NCBI GenBank assembly: GCA_904419785.1
Contig: CAJFSY010000004.1
Span: 62,001 to 126,000, forward strand
Origin: an uncultured Neglectibacter sp.
Lineage (GTDB): Bacteria > Bacillota > Clostridia > Oscillospirales > Acutalibacteraceae
DNA length: 64,000 nt
Reading direction: 5' to 3'
Part shown: piece by piece, positions 15,462 through 23,064 of the stretch
How the letters are laid out: each line of letters begins with the position of its first letter
How positions within the stretch are numbered: the stretch's first letter is position 1
Made by a program: the position numbers and the translations under genes
Notes under the pieces: generated by a model
What the model was told of the DNA's origin: nothing
The model's database searches: none
The model's input: only the letters and a program-made list of their open reading frames with translations

Positions 15462-15923
15462 TCAGCTTCTACATAAACCTTTTTTAATTCTGGTATCCAG
15501 CTCCCATAGTGCCGTTTTGTTGCTGTCATATTTAAGCCGGCCGATAGCTTCCCTGTAATCGACCCATTCAAACGCTACATGCTCATTGGAGATTTTCAAA
15601 TTTTTGTCATGAATCATAACGGCAAAAGAGTATTCAGGAATCACAAAACAATCGTCGCCCCACATCTCTTGAGCGTTACGAAAACAGCTTACAGGTATGC
15701 TGCATTGTGTGTCCAGCGGGAAGTAGGCAGCATCCATCCCGATCCCCGCCTCTTCAAAAGATTCGCGTTTAGCCGATACCAGTGCAGATTCGTCCTCATC
15801 TTCCCCGCCGCCTGCGATAAATTGCCAAATATCCATATCGCTTCTATGAAAGATGCAGTATTGAACTGTTCCATTTGAAATATAATATGGGATAACTAAT
15901 ACTTGATAGTTTGCTCTGGCCAT
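15462..15923 (-). CDS. Nudix hydrolase
   Basis: This 153-residue protein contains a complete Nudix box (GX5EX7REUXEEXGU) at about residues 39-61: GGEDEDE, then REXXEEAGI. The fold-typical start YQVLVIPYYI and end FEWVDYREAIGRLKYDSNKTALWEL resemble the dATP/dihydroneopterin-triphosphate pyrophosphatase group, but the substrate cannot be fixed. Its codons are more A/T-rich than those of the neighbours, which may reflect acquisition by transfer. No clear terminator separates it from the exonuclease gene downstream, 83 bases away. Confidence 0.88.
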   Translation of the reverse strand: MARANYQVLVIPYYISNGTVQYCIFHRSDMDIWQFIAGGGEDEDESALVSAKRESFEEAGIGMDAAYFPLDTQCSIPVSCFRNAQEMWGDDCFVIPEYSFAVMIHDKNLKISNEHVAFEWVDYREAIGRLKYDSNKTALWELDTRIKKGLCRS

Positions 15924-16150
15924 ACCTTCTTCTCCTTGAAACCGAACTGTGTCGTTACCAACCTTCCTGCTTGCAGAAAGCGCGATAGCCCCATGCTTTT
16001 AACACTGAAAAATCTCAGACACTATTTTTATGAAATACTCCCTACACCGGCCCATTCTGTGCTATAATGACACCAATCAGCCCGGATTCGTTTCCGGGAA
16101 TTCCGTAAAAACCCATTGCTTTTCTTCGAAAGGCAGAAAGGAGATACTTT

Positions 16151-16678
16151 ATGAAAAACCCCATCGTAACCATCGAAACAACACAAGGCGTTATGAAGGT
16201 AGAGCTTTATCCCGAAGTGGCGCCCAACACGGTAAACAATTTTATCTACCTGGTAAAACGCGGCTTTTATGACGGCACCATCTTTCACCGGGTCATTCCC
16301 GGCTTTATGATCCAGGGCGGCGACCCGGAAGGTTCCGGCATGGGCGGCCCCGGCTACGGCATTAAAGGTGAATTTGCAGGAAACGGGTTCCAAAACGATT
16401 TGAAGCACACCACTGGCGTGATCTCCATGGCTCGTTCCCAACGGCCCAACAGCGCCGGCTCCCAGTTCTTCATCATGGTGGACGACGCCCCTTATCTGGA
16501 CGGACAGTATGCCGCTTTCGGCAAGGTGATCGAAGGCATGGAGGCAGCCCAAGCGATCGTCTCCGCGCCCCGTGACCGTGCCGACCGCCCCCACGAGGAC
16601 CAGATCATGGAAAAAGTTACCGTAGAAACTTTTGGCGAGGAATACCCCGATCCCATTACCGGCCCCGAACACGGCTGA
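16151..16678 (+). CDS. Peptidyl-prolyl cis-trans isomerase, cyclophilin type
   Basis: This 175-residue cytoplasmic cyclophilin has FHRVIPGFMIQGGDP with the catalytic Arg, the SMARSQRPNSAGSQFFI core and a final LDGQYAAFGKV segment. It accelerates proline isomerisation during folding. There is no signal peptide. GAAAGGAGATACTTT precedes the ATG, and a TATAAT at 16063-16068 probably belongs to its promoter although no good -35 box is seen. The gene is followed by a repeated intergenic sequence and then a terminator at 16916-16943. Confidence 0.95.
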   Translation: MKNPIVTIETTQGVMKVELYPEVAPNTVNNFIYLVKRGFYDGTIFHRVIPGFMIQGGDPEGSGMGGPGYGIKGEFAGNGFQNDLKHTTGVISMARSQRPNSAGSQFFIMVDDAPYLDGQYAAFGKVIEGMEAAQAIVSAPRDRADRPHEDQIMEKVTVETFGEEYPDPITGPEHG

Positions 16679-16681
16679 GCA

Positions 16682-16881
16682 GCGTGACGCTGCACCCAAG
16701 CCGCGCCTTGGACGGCGGGCTCACGCCCGCGTTGCGCAAGACGGCTGCTCACGTTCGCGCCGGGAACCAGAGTAAAACTTCCCTTTGGGCTATAGGGCGT
16801 GACGCTGCACCCAAGCCGCGCCTTAGACGGCGGGCTTACGCCGCGTTGCGCAAGACGGCTGCTCGCGTTCGCGCCGGGAAC
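16682..16881. repeat. Two copies of an 86-bp GC-rich intergenic repeat
   Basis: Copy 1 (16682-16767) and copy 2 (16797-16881) both run from GCGTGACGCTGCACCC to GCGCCGGGAAC and differ at a handful of positions plus a small deletion; the period is 115 bp. The unit contains short dyads (CGGGCTCACGCCCG). Although the strand is open in one frame, there is no ribosome site and I do not treat it as a gene. The sequence resembles a dispersed intergenic repeat. Confidence 0.85.
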
Positions 16882-16915
16882 GAAAAGAAAACTAGAAAGT
16901 TAAAATGTTCTGATG

Positions 16916-16943
16916 AAAGAGAGGCCTTGTGTCTCTCTTTTTT
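16916..16943 (+). terminator. Intrinsic terminator after the cyclophilin region
   Basis: Arms AGAGAG/CTCTCT (16918-16938) are followed by a T tract ending at 16943. Confidence 0.75.
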
Positions 16944-18253
16944 CATTCCCCTTCCACACGCTCTAAAATCATGGGCCCTACATCGGGAGCATGGGAACCT
17001 ACTTCTAAAGCGGAAAGAAATCTCTCCTGCCCACGCTGGCAAAGCTCCTGGGTCTGGGCATACAACCGGGCGATGGGTTCCCCCTGTTCCACGGAGTCGC
17101 CTTTGTTTTTCAGCAAAACTATCCCTGCTCCCGCATCGATGACGCTGTCTTTCGTTTCACGTCCAGCTCCTAACTCCACAGCAGCTAAGCCGCATTCCTC
17201 CGCGTCCAGCCGGGTAATGAACCCTTTCGCCGGAGCGGTCACCTCCACACAGGCCGGGGAAACCTGGAACTTCTCCGGATGCTGGATGTAGCTTCCGTCG
17301 CCCCCCTGGGCTTCCACCATCTGCCGAAGCTTCTCCAAAGCCTGGCCGGAACGCACGGCGTCCACCACCTGAACCCGTGCCGAAGCCATCTCTGATGCCT
17401 GCCCGCCCAGATAGATCATATTGGCGGCAAGTTCCAGGCACAGGGCGCGCAACCGGTGATCGCCCTTTCCAGAAAGCACCTGGCACGCCTCCTGCACTTC
17501 CAAGGCATTGCCGATATTCCGCCCCAAAGGCATATCCATATCTGTGATAAGGGCTACCGTCCGTCTGCCTACCTGCTCCCCGATACGGACCATTTCTTTT
17601 GCCAAGGCTCGGGAATCTTCCAGGGTTTTCATAAAAGCGCCGGACCCCATTTTTACGTCCAACAGGATGGCGTCGGCGCCGGCGGCGATCTTTTTGGACA
17701 TGATGCTGGACGCGATGAGCGGCAGGCTTTCCACCGTTGCGGTCACATCCCGCAAGGCATAAAGCTTTTTATCCGCCGGGCACAAGTTTCCCGACTGACC
17801 AATGATTGCCAGCCCGGTTTTCCGCACGATGTCAAAAAATTCCTCCCGGGGAATGGCGGTGCGAAGACCTGGAATACTTTCCAGCTTATCCACAGTACCT
17901 CCCGTATGGCCCAGGCCGCGGCCGCTCATTTTGGCGATCTTCACCCCGCAGGCCGCGGCGATAGGCCCTAAGATCAGAGAAGTTTTGTCCCCTACGCCGC
18001 CGGTGGAGTGTTTATCCACTTTCACGCCGGGGATAGAGGAAAGATCCACCCTATCCCCGGAGTTGGCCATTTCCAGGGTGAGGGCGCCTGTCTCCCGGCG
18101 AGTCATCCCCTGGAAAAAAATCGCCATCAGCAAGGCGGAAACCTGGTAATCTGGAATTTCCCCCTGAGTGTAGCCCTGGACGAAAAAGCGGATTTCTTCT
18201 TCGGACAATTCTCCGCCTTCCCGTTTTTTATGAATGATATCGTACATGCGCAT
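16943..18253 (-). CDS. pdp: Pyrimidine-nucleoside (thymidine) phosphorylase
   Basis: This 436-residue enzyme carries the family signature around KHSTGGVGDKTS (residues 81-92), preceded by the small helical domain (YTQGEIPDYQVSALLMAI) and followed by SGRGLGHTGGTVDKLE and the C-terminal glycyl-rich domain. It splits thymidine, uridine and deoxyuridine with phosphate to the base and (deoxy)ribose-1-phosphate. The gene sits downstream of deoC and cdd on the same strand, matching a deoxynucleoside salvage route. GGGGGAGTTCCC precedes ATG 18253. Pdp is preferred to DeoA as the Gram-positive broad-specificity form; the distinction is by taxonomy. Confidence 0.93.
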   Translation of the reverse strand: MRMYDIIHKKREGGELSEEEIRFFVQGYTQGEIPDYQVSALLMAIFFQGMTRRETGALTLEMANSGDRVDLSSIPGVKVDKHSTGGVGDKTSLILGPIAAACGVKIAKMSGRGLGHTGGTVDKLESIPGLRTAIPREEFFDIVRKTGLAIIGQSGNLCPADKKLYALRDVTATVESLPLIASSIMSKKIAAGADAILLDVKMGSGAFMKTLEDSRALAKEMVRIGEQVGRRTVALITDMDMPLGRNIGNALEVQEACQVLSGKGDHRLRALCLELAANMIYLGGQASEMASARVQVVDAVRSGQALEKLRQMVEAQGGDGSYIQHPEKFQVSPACVEVTAPAKGFITRLDAEECGLAAVELGAGRETKDSVIDAGAGIVLLKNKGDSVEQGEPIARLYAQTQELCQRGQERFLSALEVGSHAPDVGPMILERVEGE

Positions 18254-18281
18254 GGGAACTCCCCCTTCATCCGAACAAAAA

Positions 18282-18830
18282 TCATAAATATAGATTCATA
18301 TACCAAGCGCCAAAGGACACTCCGTTGACCTTCATAAAGTTTTTGTAGAGCCCCATCTTCTCAAAACCCAAGCTCTCATAAAGCCCAATGGCCCGCGTGT
18401 TGTCCTCCCGCACTTCCAACTCCAGGACTTCCAGGCCGCAGCTTTTGGCAAATTCGATAAGGGCTTCCATGGCTTTCCGGCCAACGCCCTGGCCCCAATA
18501 AGCTTTCCCCACGGAAATGGCAACTCCCGCCCGATGAGCCACCCGTTCCCGGGCGGTCAAAGCGTTCACAGAGGAAACGGACACCACCTCTTCCCCCACG
18601 AAACCAGCCAACATAATAGATTTTTCCGCTTTCTGCTGACGCTCCAAAACTGCTCTCTCCTGTTCCTCGGTCACTGTGAACGCGTTTTTTCCAAACAGAA
18701 GATTGTCACTTTCTCCCCCCACCCGGTTCAGGTAAGCTAGAACTTTGGGAGCGTCGTCGGGAACGGCTTCCCGAAACAGAAGGGTCTGGCCGTTCTTCAG
18801 GGTATAGGTCCTGGGCTCTAATTTGCTCAT
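18282..18830 (-). CDS. GNAT-family N-acetyltransferase
   Basis: This 182-residue acetyltransferase has the acetyl-CoA-binding loop YWGQGVGRKAMEAL and the following ARAIGLYESLGFE-like (TRAIGLYESLGFEK) motif. It resembles RimI/YhhY-type enzymes that acetylate small molecules or protein N-termini. ATG 18830 (MSKLEPR) follows AAAGGAGCC; an upstream ATG in the leader lacks a site. It lies 28 bases before the pyrimidine-nucleoside phosphorylase and may be transcribed with it. The substrate is unknown. The 154 bases separating it from cdd are GC-rich and hold no gene I can support. Confidence 0.88.
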   Translation of the reverse strand: MSKLEPRTYTLKNGQTLLFREAVPDDAPKVLAYLNRVGGESDNLLFGKNAFTVTEEQERAVLERQQKAEKSIMLAGFVGEEVVSVSSVNALTARERVAHRAGVAISVGKAYWGQGVGRKAMEALIEFAKSCGLEVLELEVREDNTRAIGLYESLGFEKMGLYKNFMKVNGVSFGAWYMNLYL

Positions 18831-18984
18831 AGAAAAGGCTCCTTTCACTATGTGAGCAGGAGGTCCGCTTCCACGGGGCTACAACCCTTTGGGCTGATGT
18901 GCCCCTCCCGCTACTTTTCTTTTTCCGGCTGCGCCGGGATAAGGTCGTAGTCCTCCGCCCTATGGCGTGACTCGTCCTGCGGGG

Positions 18985-19410
18985 TCACCGTTCCAGGTCC
19001 CCGGGACCGAAAGCTTTAGGAAGCAATTCTCCCAAAGTGAATACCTGCACAGCGCTGCCGTCTGTCAACAGGATTTCAAATTCCGGCCCGCAAAACTCTG
19101 CCATCACTTGTCTGCACACGCCGCAAGGGGCACAAAATTGGGTGGGTTCCTCCCCAGCTTTTCCTCCAGCGATGGCAATGGCCGAAAACTGCCGCTTTCC
19201 GTCATTGACCGCCCGGAAAAAGGCGGTACGCTCAGCGCAGCAGGTGGCGGTAAATCCGGCGTTTTCAATATTGCATCCGGCATACACCGAACCGTCCTTA
19301 CACAGCAAGGCTGCTCCCACGGCAAAGCCGGAATAGGGCGTATAAGCGTTTTTCCGGGCTTCCTTGGCCCGCTGGACCAAAGCCAGCCGCAAAGCTTCTT
19401 TCTGCTCCAT
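18985..19410 (-). CDS. cdd: Cytidine deaminase
   Basis: This 141-residue homotetrameric-type deaminase has the zinc site CAE (Cys58, catalytic Glu60) and PCGVC (Cys96, Cys99), and the substrate loop CNIENAGF. It converts cytidine and deoxycytidine to uridine and deoxyuridine. ATG 19410 is preferred to the adjacent GTG 19413 because GGAGGG is seven bases upstream; it then overlaps the deoC stop as TGATG, implying translational coupling. Confidence 0.96.
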   Translation of the reverse strand: MEQKEALRLALVQRAKEARKNAYTPYSGFAVGAALLCKDGSVYAGCNIENAGFTATCCAERTAFFRAVNDGKRQFSAIAIAGGKAGEEPTQFCAPCGVCRQVMAEFCGPEFEILLTDGSAVQVFTLGELLPKAFGPGDLER

Positions 19411-20066
19411 CACAAGCCCTCCTGCTGCGCCAGCTTCACAAGGCGGCTGGTCCCCAGCCTGTCCGCTCCCAAAGCAAGGAAACGTTCCCCGTCCTCTTTG
19501 CTGGAAATGCCCCCCGCCGCTTTTACTTTTACTTGGGCAGCGGTGTGCTCCCGAAGCAAGGCCACGTCTTCAAAAGTGGCCCCAGCTGTGGAGAACCCGG
19601 TGGAAGTTTTGATATACTCCGCACCCGATTCTGAAACCACCCGGCACAGCTCTATTTTTTCCTCTTGGGTCAGCAGGCAGGTCTCGATAATCACCTTCAA
19701 AGTCCGGCCCTGGCAGGCGTTTTTCACTTCCTGAATTTCCGAAAGCACCTGATCGTAAAGCCTATCCTTTACCCAGCCCAGGTTCACCACCATATCGATT
19801 TCATCCGCGCCGTTTTTCACCGCGTCACCCGCCTCAAAGCATTTCACAGCGGTGGTGTTATAGCCGTTTGGAAAGCCGATGACCGTGCAGATTTTCACCT
19901 GTCCCTTAGCGTATTCCCCTGCTTGTTTCACATAGGAGGGAGGGATACACACCGAGGCACACTGATATTTCACACCTTGGTCCACGATTTTTTGAATATC
20001 TTCCCACCGGGCCTCCTGCTTCAAAAGCGTATGATCCACATGGGAAAGGATCTCTTGCCACTGCAT
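19410..20066 (-). CDS. deoC: Deoxyribose-phosphate aldolase
   Basis: This 218-residue class I aldolase shows DHTLLK near the start, the EIDMVVNLG motif, [20 protein letters not shown] and the Schiff-base lysine in VKAAGGI. It splits 2-deoxyribose-5-phosphate into glyceraldehyde-3-phosphate and acetaldehyde, the last step of deoxynucleoside breakdown. ATG 20066 follows GAGAGGAGTAGG; the frame upstream overlaps the sugar kinase. It is 13 bases from the kinase gene and overlaps cdd. Confidence 0.96.
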   Translation of the reverse strand: MQWQEILSHVDHTLLKQEARWEDIQKIVDQGVKYQCASVCIPPSYVKQAGEYAKGQVKICTVIGFPNGYNTTAVKCFEAGDAVKNGADEIDMVVNLGWVKDRLYDQVLSEIQEVKNACQGRTLKVIIETCLLTQEEKIELCRVVSESGAEYIKTSTGFSTAGATFEDVALLREHTAAQVKVKAAGGISSKEDGERFLALGADRLGTSRLVKLAQQEGL

Positions 20067-20079
20067 AAGCCTACTCCTC

Positions 20080-21024
20080 TCAGGCGGTGCCCGCCAGAAT
20101 GATCTTGGAAAGTTCCTCCCGGGTGGGAAGGCCCTCATTATCGCTGCGGTGGGTGATCTGAACAGCGCCGATCACGTTGCCGCGGAAGGTAGCTTCTTCT
20201 AAGGTCTCACCTTCTGCCAAAGCGCTGATGACGCCGGCCGCGAACCCGTCCCCCGCGCCGACAGTATCCACTTTTTTCCTTACAGGGAACGCCGGGGAGA
20301 ACCCGCTTTGGCCGCCCTTTTCCGAAAAATAAGCGCCCTCTTTCCCCAGTTTGACCACAACGTTTTTTACGCCCAGATCGTGGTAAAATTCCGCAACGCC
20401 TTCGGGGGTGTTCCGGCCGGTAAGAATCTCCCCTTCCCCCAGTCCGGGCAGTACGGTCTCCACCCCTTCCGCCAGGGAGTTCAGCGTAGCCACCATTTTC
20501 TTTTCGCTTTCCCAAAGCTGGGGGCGCAGGTTTGGGTCAAACGAAACGGGGAGTTCCAAAGCTTTCGCCCGGCTGATCAGCCGTTTGGTGGCCGCCAGGG
20601 CGCTGGCCGATACGGCAGGGAAGATCCCCGTTACATGCAAACGCTCGCAGCCGTACAGGTCTAAAGCGTCGATATCGTGGGTCGTGATCTGAGAAGCCGC
20701 CGAACCTTTCCGGTAATATGCAATATCCGGGTCCCCCTGGTCGGTGGAACTTTTCATCATAAACCCGGTAACCGCCGTTTCAGTCTGCATGACCAAGTCG
20801 GTGGCAATGTGGTTTTGGCGCATTCCCCGCAAAATCCGCTCACCCAAAGGGTCGAAACCCAGCCGGGTGCAATAAGCGGGCGTATGTCCCAGCCGCGCCA
20901 AACCCACAGCCACATTGTATTCCGCCCCGGCGATGGAAACGCTGAAGCTGTCCACCTCACTGAGAGCCCCTGTCTCGTTGGCCATAAACAGGCCCATAGG
21001 CTCTCCCATCAAAACGATTTTCAT
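20080..21024 (-). CDS. PfkB-family sugar kinase (KdgK-like)
   Basis: This 314-residue ribokinase-fold enzyme has the N-terminal [13 protein letters not shown]-like stretch ([13 protein letters not shown]), the phosphate-transfer motif [12 protein letters not shown] with the catalytic Asp, and the NAKGE-equivalent [11 protein letters not shown]. The overall pattern best fits 2-keto-3-deoxygluconate kinases, but ribokinase or fructokinase activity cannot be excluded. It lies between manA and deoC on the same strand with short gaps, giving a mixed carbohydrate/nucleoside salvage operon. Confidence 0.85.
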   Translation of the reverse strand: MKIVLMGEPMGLFMANETGALSEVDSFSVSIAGAEYNVAVGLARLGHTPAYCTRLGFDPLGERILRGMRQNHIATDLVMQTETAVTGFMMKSSTDQGDPDIAYYRKGSAASQITTHDIDALDLYGCERLHVTGIFPAVSASALAATKRLISRAKALELPVSFDPNLRPQLWESEKKMVATLNSLAEGVETVLPGLGEGEILTGRNTPEGVAEFYHDLGVKNVVVKLGKEGAYFSEKGGQSGFSPAFPVRKKVDTVGAGDGFAAGVISALAEGETLEEATFRGNVIGAVQITHRSDNEGLPTREELSKIILAGTA

Positions 21025-21080
21025 AGCATGCCCCTCCTTAAGGGAATTATCTGGCCACGCCTACAGCTAAGCTGCTGGGC

Positions 21081-22055
21081 TTATTCCCCGCTTTGGGGCA
21101 CCACAGTCTTTACCAGAGTACACGGACCTGTCAAAGTCACTTTGCCGGCCCCCGCAGGCAGGAACAAACTGTCGCCAGCCCGGAAAGACAATGTATTCTC
21201 TTCGCCGGCGGCTGTGCCGCTTCCCTGGGTGACAATGAGAGACACGAAGGAATCCTCTCCCACATTCAGCTCCATAGAGCTTTCCACTTGAAGCTTTTCT
21301 GTCTCGAAATATTTGCAGGTCCCCAGCTTCTGGACCGTTCCGCCGGATACCGCTTCCGGCTGGCCCGCGTGAGAAGATGTATCGGAAGGCTGGAAATTGG
21401 AAACCGCCAAAGCTTTTTCCACGTGCAGTTCACGGGGTTTCCCATCCGCGCCCCGGCGGTCATAATCATATACGCGATAGGTGCAGTTGGAGTTCTGCTG
21501 AATCTCGCAGATCAAGATTCCTGCGCCAATGGCGTGGATAGTCCCGGATTTGATAAAGAACACGTCCCCAGGATGTACTTCTACCTTGTTCAAAACTTCC
21601 AGCACGGTGTTATTCTCAATGCGCTGGCGGAATTCCTCTTTGGTCACCGGGCGGTTTACCCCAAAATACAGAAAAGCTCCCGGGTCGCAGTCCATCACAT
21701 ACCACATTTCTGTTTTGCCGTATTCATGTTCCACCCGCAGGGCATATTCATCGCTGGGGTGTACTTGAATGGATAGCGGGTCTTTGGCATCGATAAATTT
21801 GATCAGCACCGGGAAACGCTCAAAAGCCCCCGCGTTTTTGCCCAGCACGCCTTTGCCCAGCTTCTCAAAATACTGGTTCAGCGTAAGGCCGTCATATTCC
21901 CCGCCGTCGATACGGCTCTCTCCGGCAGGATGGGTGGAAAGTTCCCAGCTCTCAGCCACCTTTTCCAAATCGCACTTCTTGCCGTATACATCCCGCAGTT
22001 TGGTGCCACCCCAAAGGTACCCCTGAAAAGCCGGTGAAAGTTTCTCTAATTTCAT
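21081..22055 (-). CDS. manA: Mannose-6-phosphate isomerase, class I
   Basis: This 324-residue cupin enzyme shows the zinc ligands in IQVHPSDEYA, KTEMWYV and SGTIHAIGAG, and the substrate motif YDYDRRGADGKPRELH. It interconverts mannose-6-phosphate and fructose-6-phosphate. The length matches the short Firmicute form with a C-terminal cupin. ATG 22055 (MKLEKLSP) follows GGAGGAACAG; upstream in-frame starts fall in the promoter region. It is first in the run manA, kinase, deoC, cdd. Two 15-bp direct repeats overlap its leader (22074-22109). Confidence 0.95.
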   Translation of the reverse strand: MKLEKLSPAFQGYLWGGTKLRDVYGKKCDLEKVAESWELSTHPAGESRIDGGEYDGLTLNQYFEKLGKGVLGKNAGAFERFPVLIKFIDAKDPLSIQVHPSDEYALRVEHEYGKTEMWYVMDCDPGAFLYFGVNRPVTKEEFRQRIENNTVLEVLNKVEVHPGDVFFIKSGTIHAIGAGILICEIQQNSNCTYRVYDYDRRGADGKPRELHVEKALAVSNFQPSDTSSHAGQPEAVSGGTVQKLGTCKYFETEKLQVESSMELNVGEDSFVSLIVTQGSGTAAGEENTLSFRAGDSLFLPAGAGKVTLTGPCTLVKTVVPQSGE

Positions 22056-22073
22056 ATACTGTTCCTCCAATCG

Positions 22074-22109
22074 TTGCAACATTGTCACCCGTTATTACAA
22101 CACTGTCAC
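22074..22109. repeat. Paired 15-bp direct repeats between divergent genes
   Basis: TTGCAACATTGTCAC (22074-22088) and TTACAACACTGTCAC (22095-22109) match at 13 of 15 bases with a 21-bp period, so they face the same side of the helix. They lie just upstream of the manA ribosome site and touch the -35 box of the opposite promoter, as a regulator site would. Confidence 0.6.
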
Positions 22110-22138
22110 GGGACAAATTCTTCTTTTTATGGTATACT
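22110..22138 (+). promoter_or_regulatory. Promoter of the 22191 membrane protein gene
   Basis: GGGACA (22110-22115), 17 bases, TATACT (22133-22138). Confidence 0.5.
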
Positions 22139-22190
22139 ATTTTTAGCAAAAACGCAATGTTTTTTCCCGCTTTGGAAGGAGGATATCCCT

Positions 22191-22985
22191 ATGAAACGGC
22201 GAGCCTTGGTTTTGTTTTTTACGTTGCTGTTCTGTTTGGCCTTTCCTCTGCCCGCTTCCGCCAATTCGGCGGAACCACCTTGCCTCACGGTTTTAGTGGC
22301 AGGCGCTCCTAAAGATCTCACCCTCTCCCTGGAGTTTGACGACAGTCTCTCTTTGAAACCGGTGGTACTGACTGGGGAACCGAAAGCCTGGGAAGTGTAC
22401 TACCGTTTCAACTACTACAATGTTTCCTTCAACTACAACGATGGCCGATCTTTCTGGGAGTATGGCCCAGAGGGCTTGACCGGCGCCCAGCTGGTAGTAG
22501 ACACCGGTGAGGAAACCTTCTCTCTGCCCATCGACCCTACAGGCTTTTCCCGGTATAACAATCTGCTGACGCTGAACCTTTCTTCCCGCACTTTAACAAA
22601 TGGACAGCCCTGGTGGCGGATGCCGCTGCTTATCTTCCTGCGGGTGGGGCTGACCTTGTTTTTGGAAGGCTTGATCTTTTTCCTGTTCGGCTACCGCGAC
22701 CGCCGCAGCTGGATCGTGTTCCTGGTTGTTAATCTTATCACCCAGTTGGGCGTAAACTTGTGCATTCACTTGCTTTTCCCTGTCACCATGAACGCTTATA
22801 CCAGCATGCTGCTGGGAGTGTTTTTCTACACTCCTATGGAGATCGTGGTGTTGCTGGTGGAAATGGCTGCCTTTGCCCTGCTTCTGAAAGAACAGCGCAA
22901 GCGTAAGGCCGCAGGTTATGCTGCTGTGGCAAACCTGTTCAGCTGGGCCCTGGGCGGCTGGCTTCTGACAGCGCTGCCACTGTGA
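22191..22985 (+). CDS. Secreted/membrane protein of unknown function
   Basis: This 264-residue protein has a signal peptide (to about residue 24, PASANS), an extracellular domain of some 115 residues rich in Tyr/Asn (YYRFNYYNVSFNYNDG) and four C-terminal membrane helices (about 140-165, 172-195, 200-230, 243-264). I recognise no family. A sensor or envelope-anchoring role is possible but nothing in the sequence proves it. GGAAGGAGGATATCC before ATG 22191 fixes the start. It is monocistronic with a bidirectional terminator downstream. Confidence 0.8.
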   Translation: MKRRALVLFFTLLFCLAFPLPASANSAEPPCLTVLVAGAPKDLTLSLEFDDSLSLKPVVLTGEPKAWEVYYRFNYYNVSFNYNDGRSFWEYGPEGLTGAQLVVDTGEETFSLPIDPTGFSRYNNLLTLNLSSRTLTNGQPWWRMPLLIFLRVGLTLFLEGLIFFLFGYRDRRSWIVFLVVNLITQLGVNLCIHLLFPVTMNAYTSMLLGVFFYTPMEIVVLLVEMAAFALLLKEQRKRKAAGYAAVANLFSWALGGWLLTALPL

Positions 22986-23010
22986 CGCCACCCAAATTAA
23001 AGAAACTCTT

Positions 23011-23046
23011 AAAAAAGCACCCCTGGAACCATCCAGAGGTGCTTTT
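23011..23046. terminator. Bidirectional terminator
   Basis: Arms GCACCCCTGG/CCAGAGGTGC with AAAAAA before and TTTTC after serve the convergent genes ending at 22985 and 23065. Confidence 0.85.
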
Positions 23047-23064
23047 CGATAACCTATCATATTT

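Noticed and set aside
16684-17142. A 152-codon frame across the 86-bp repeats
   Set aside because: It arises from stop-free GC-rich repeats, has no ribosome site and runs through a terminator into the antisense of the phosphorylase gene.
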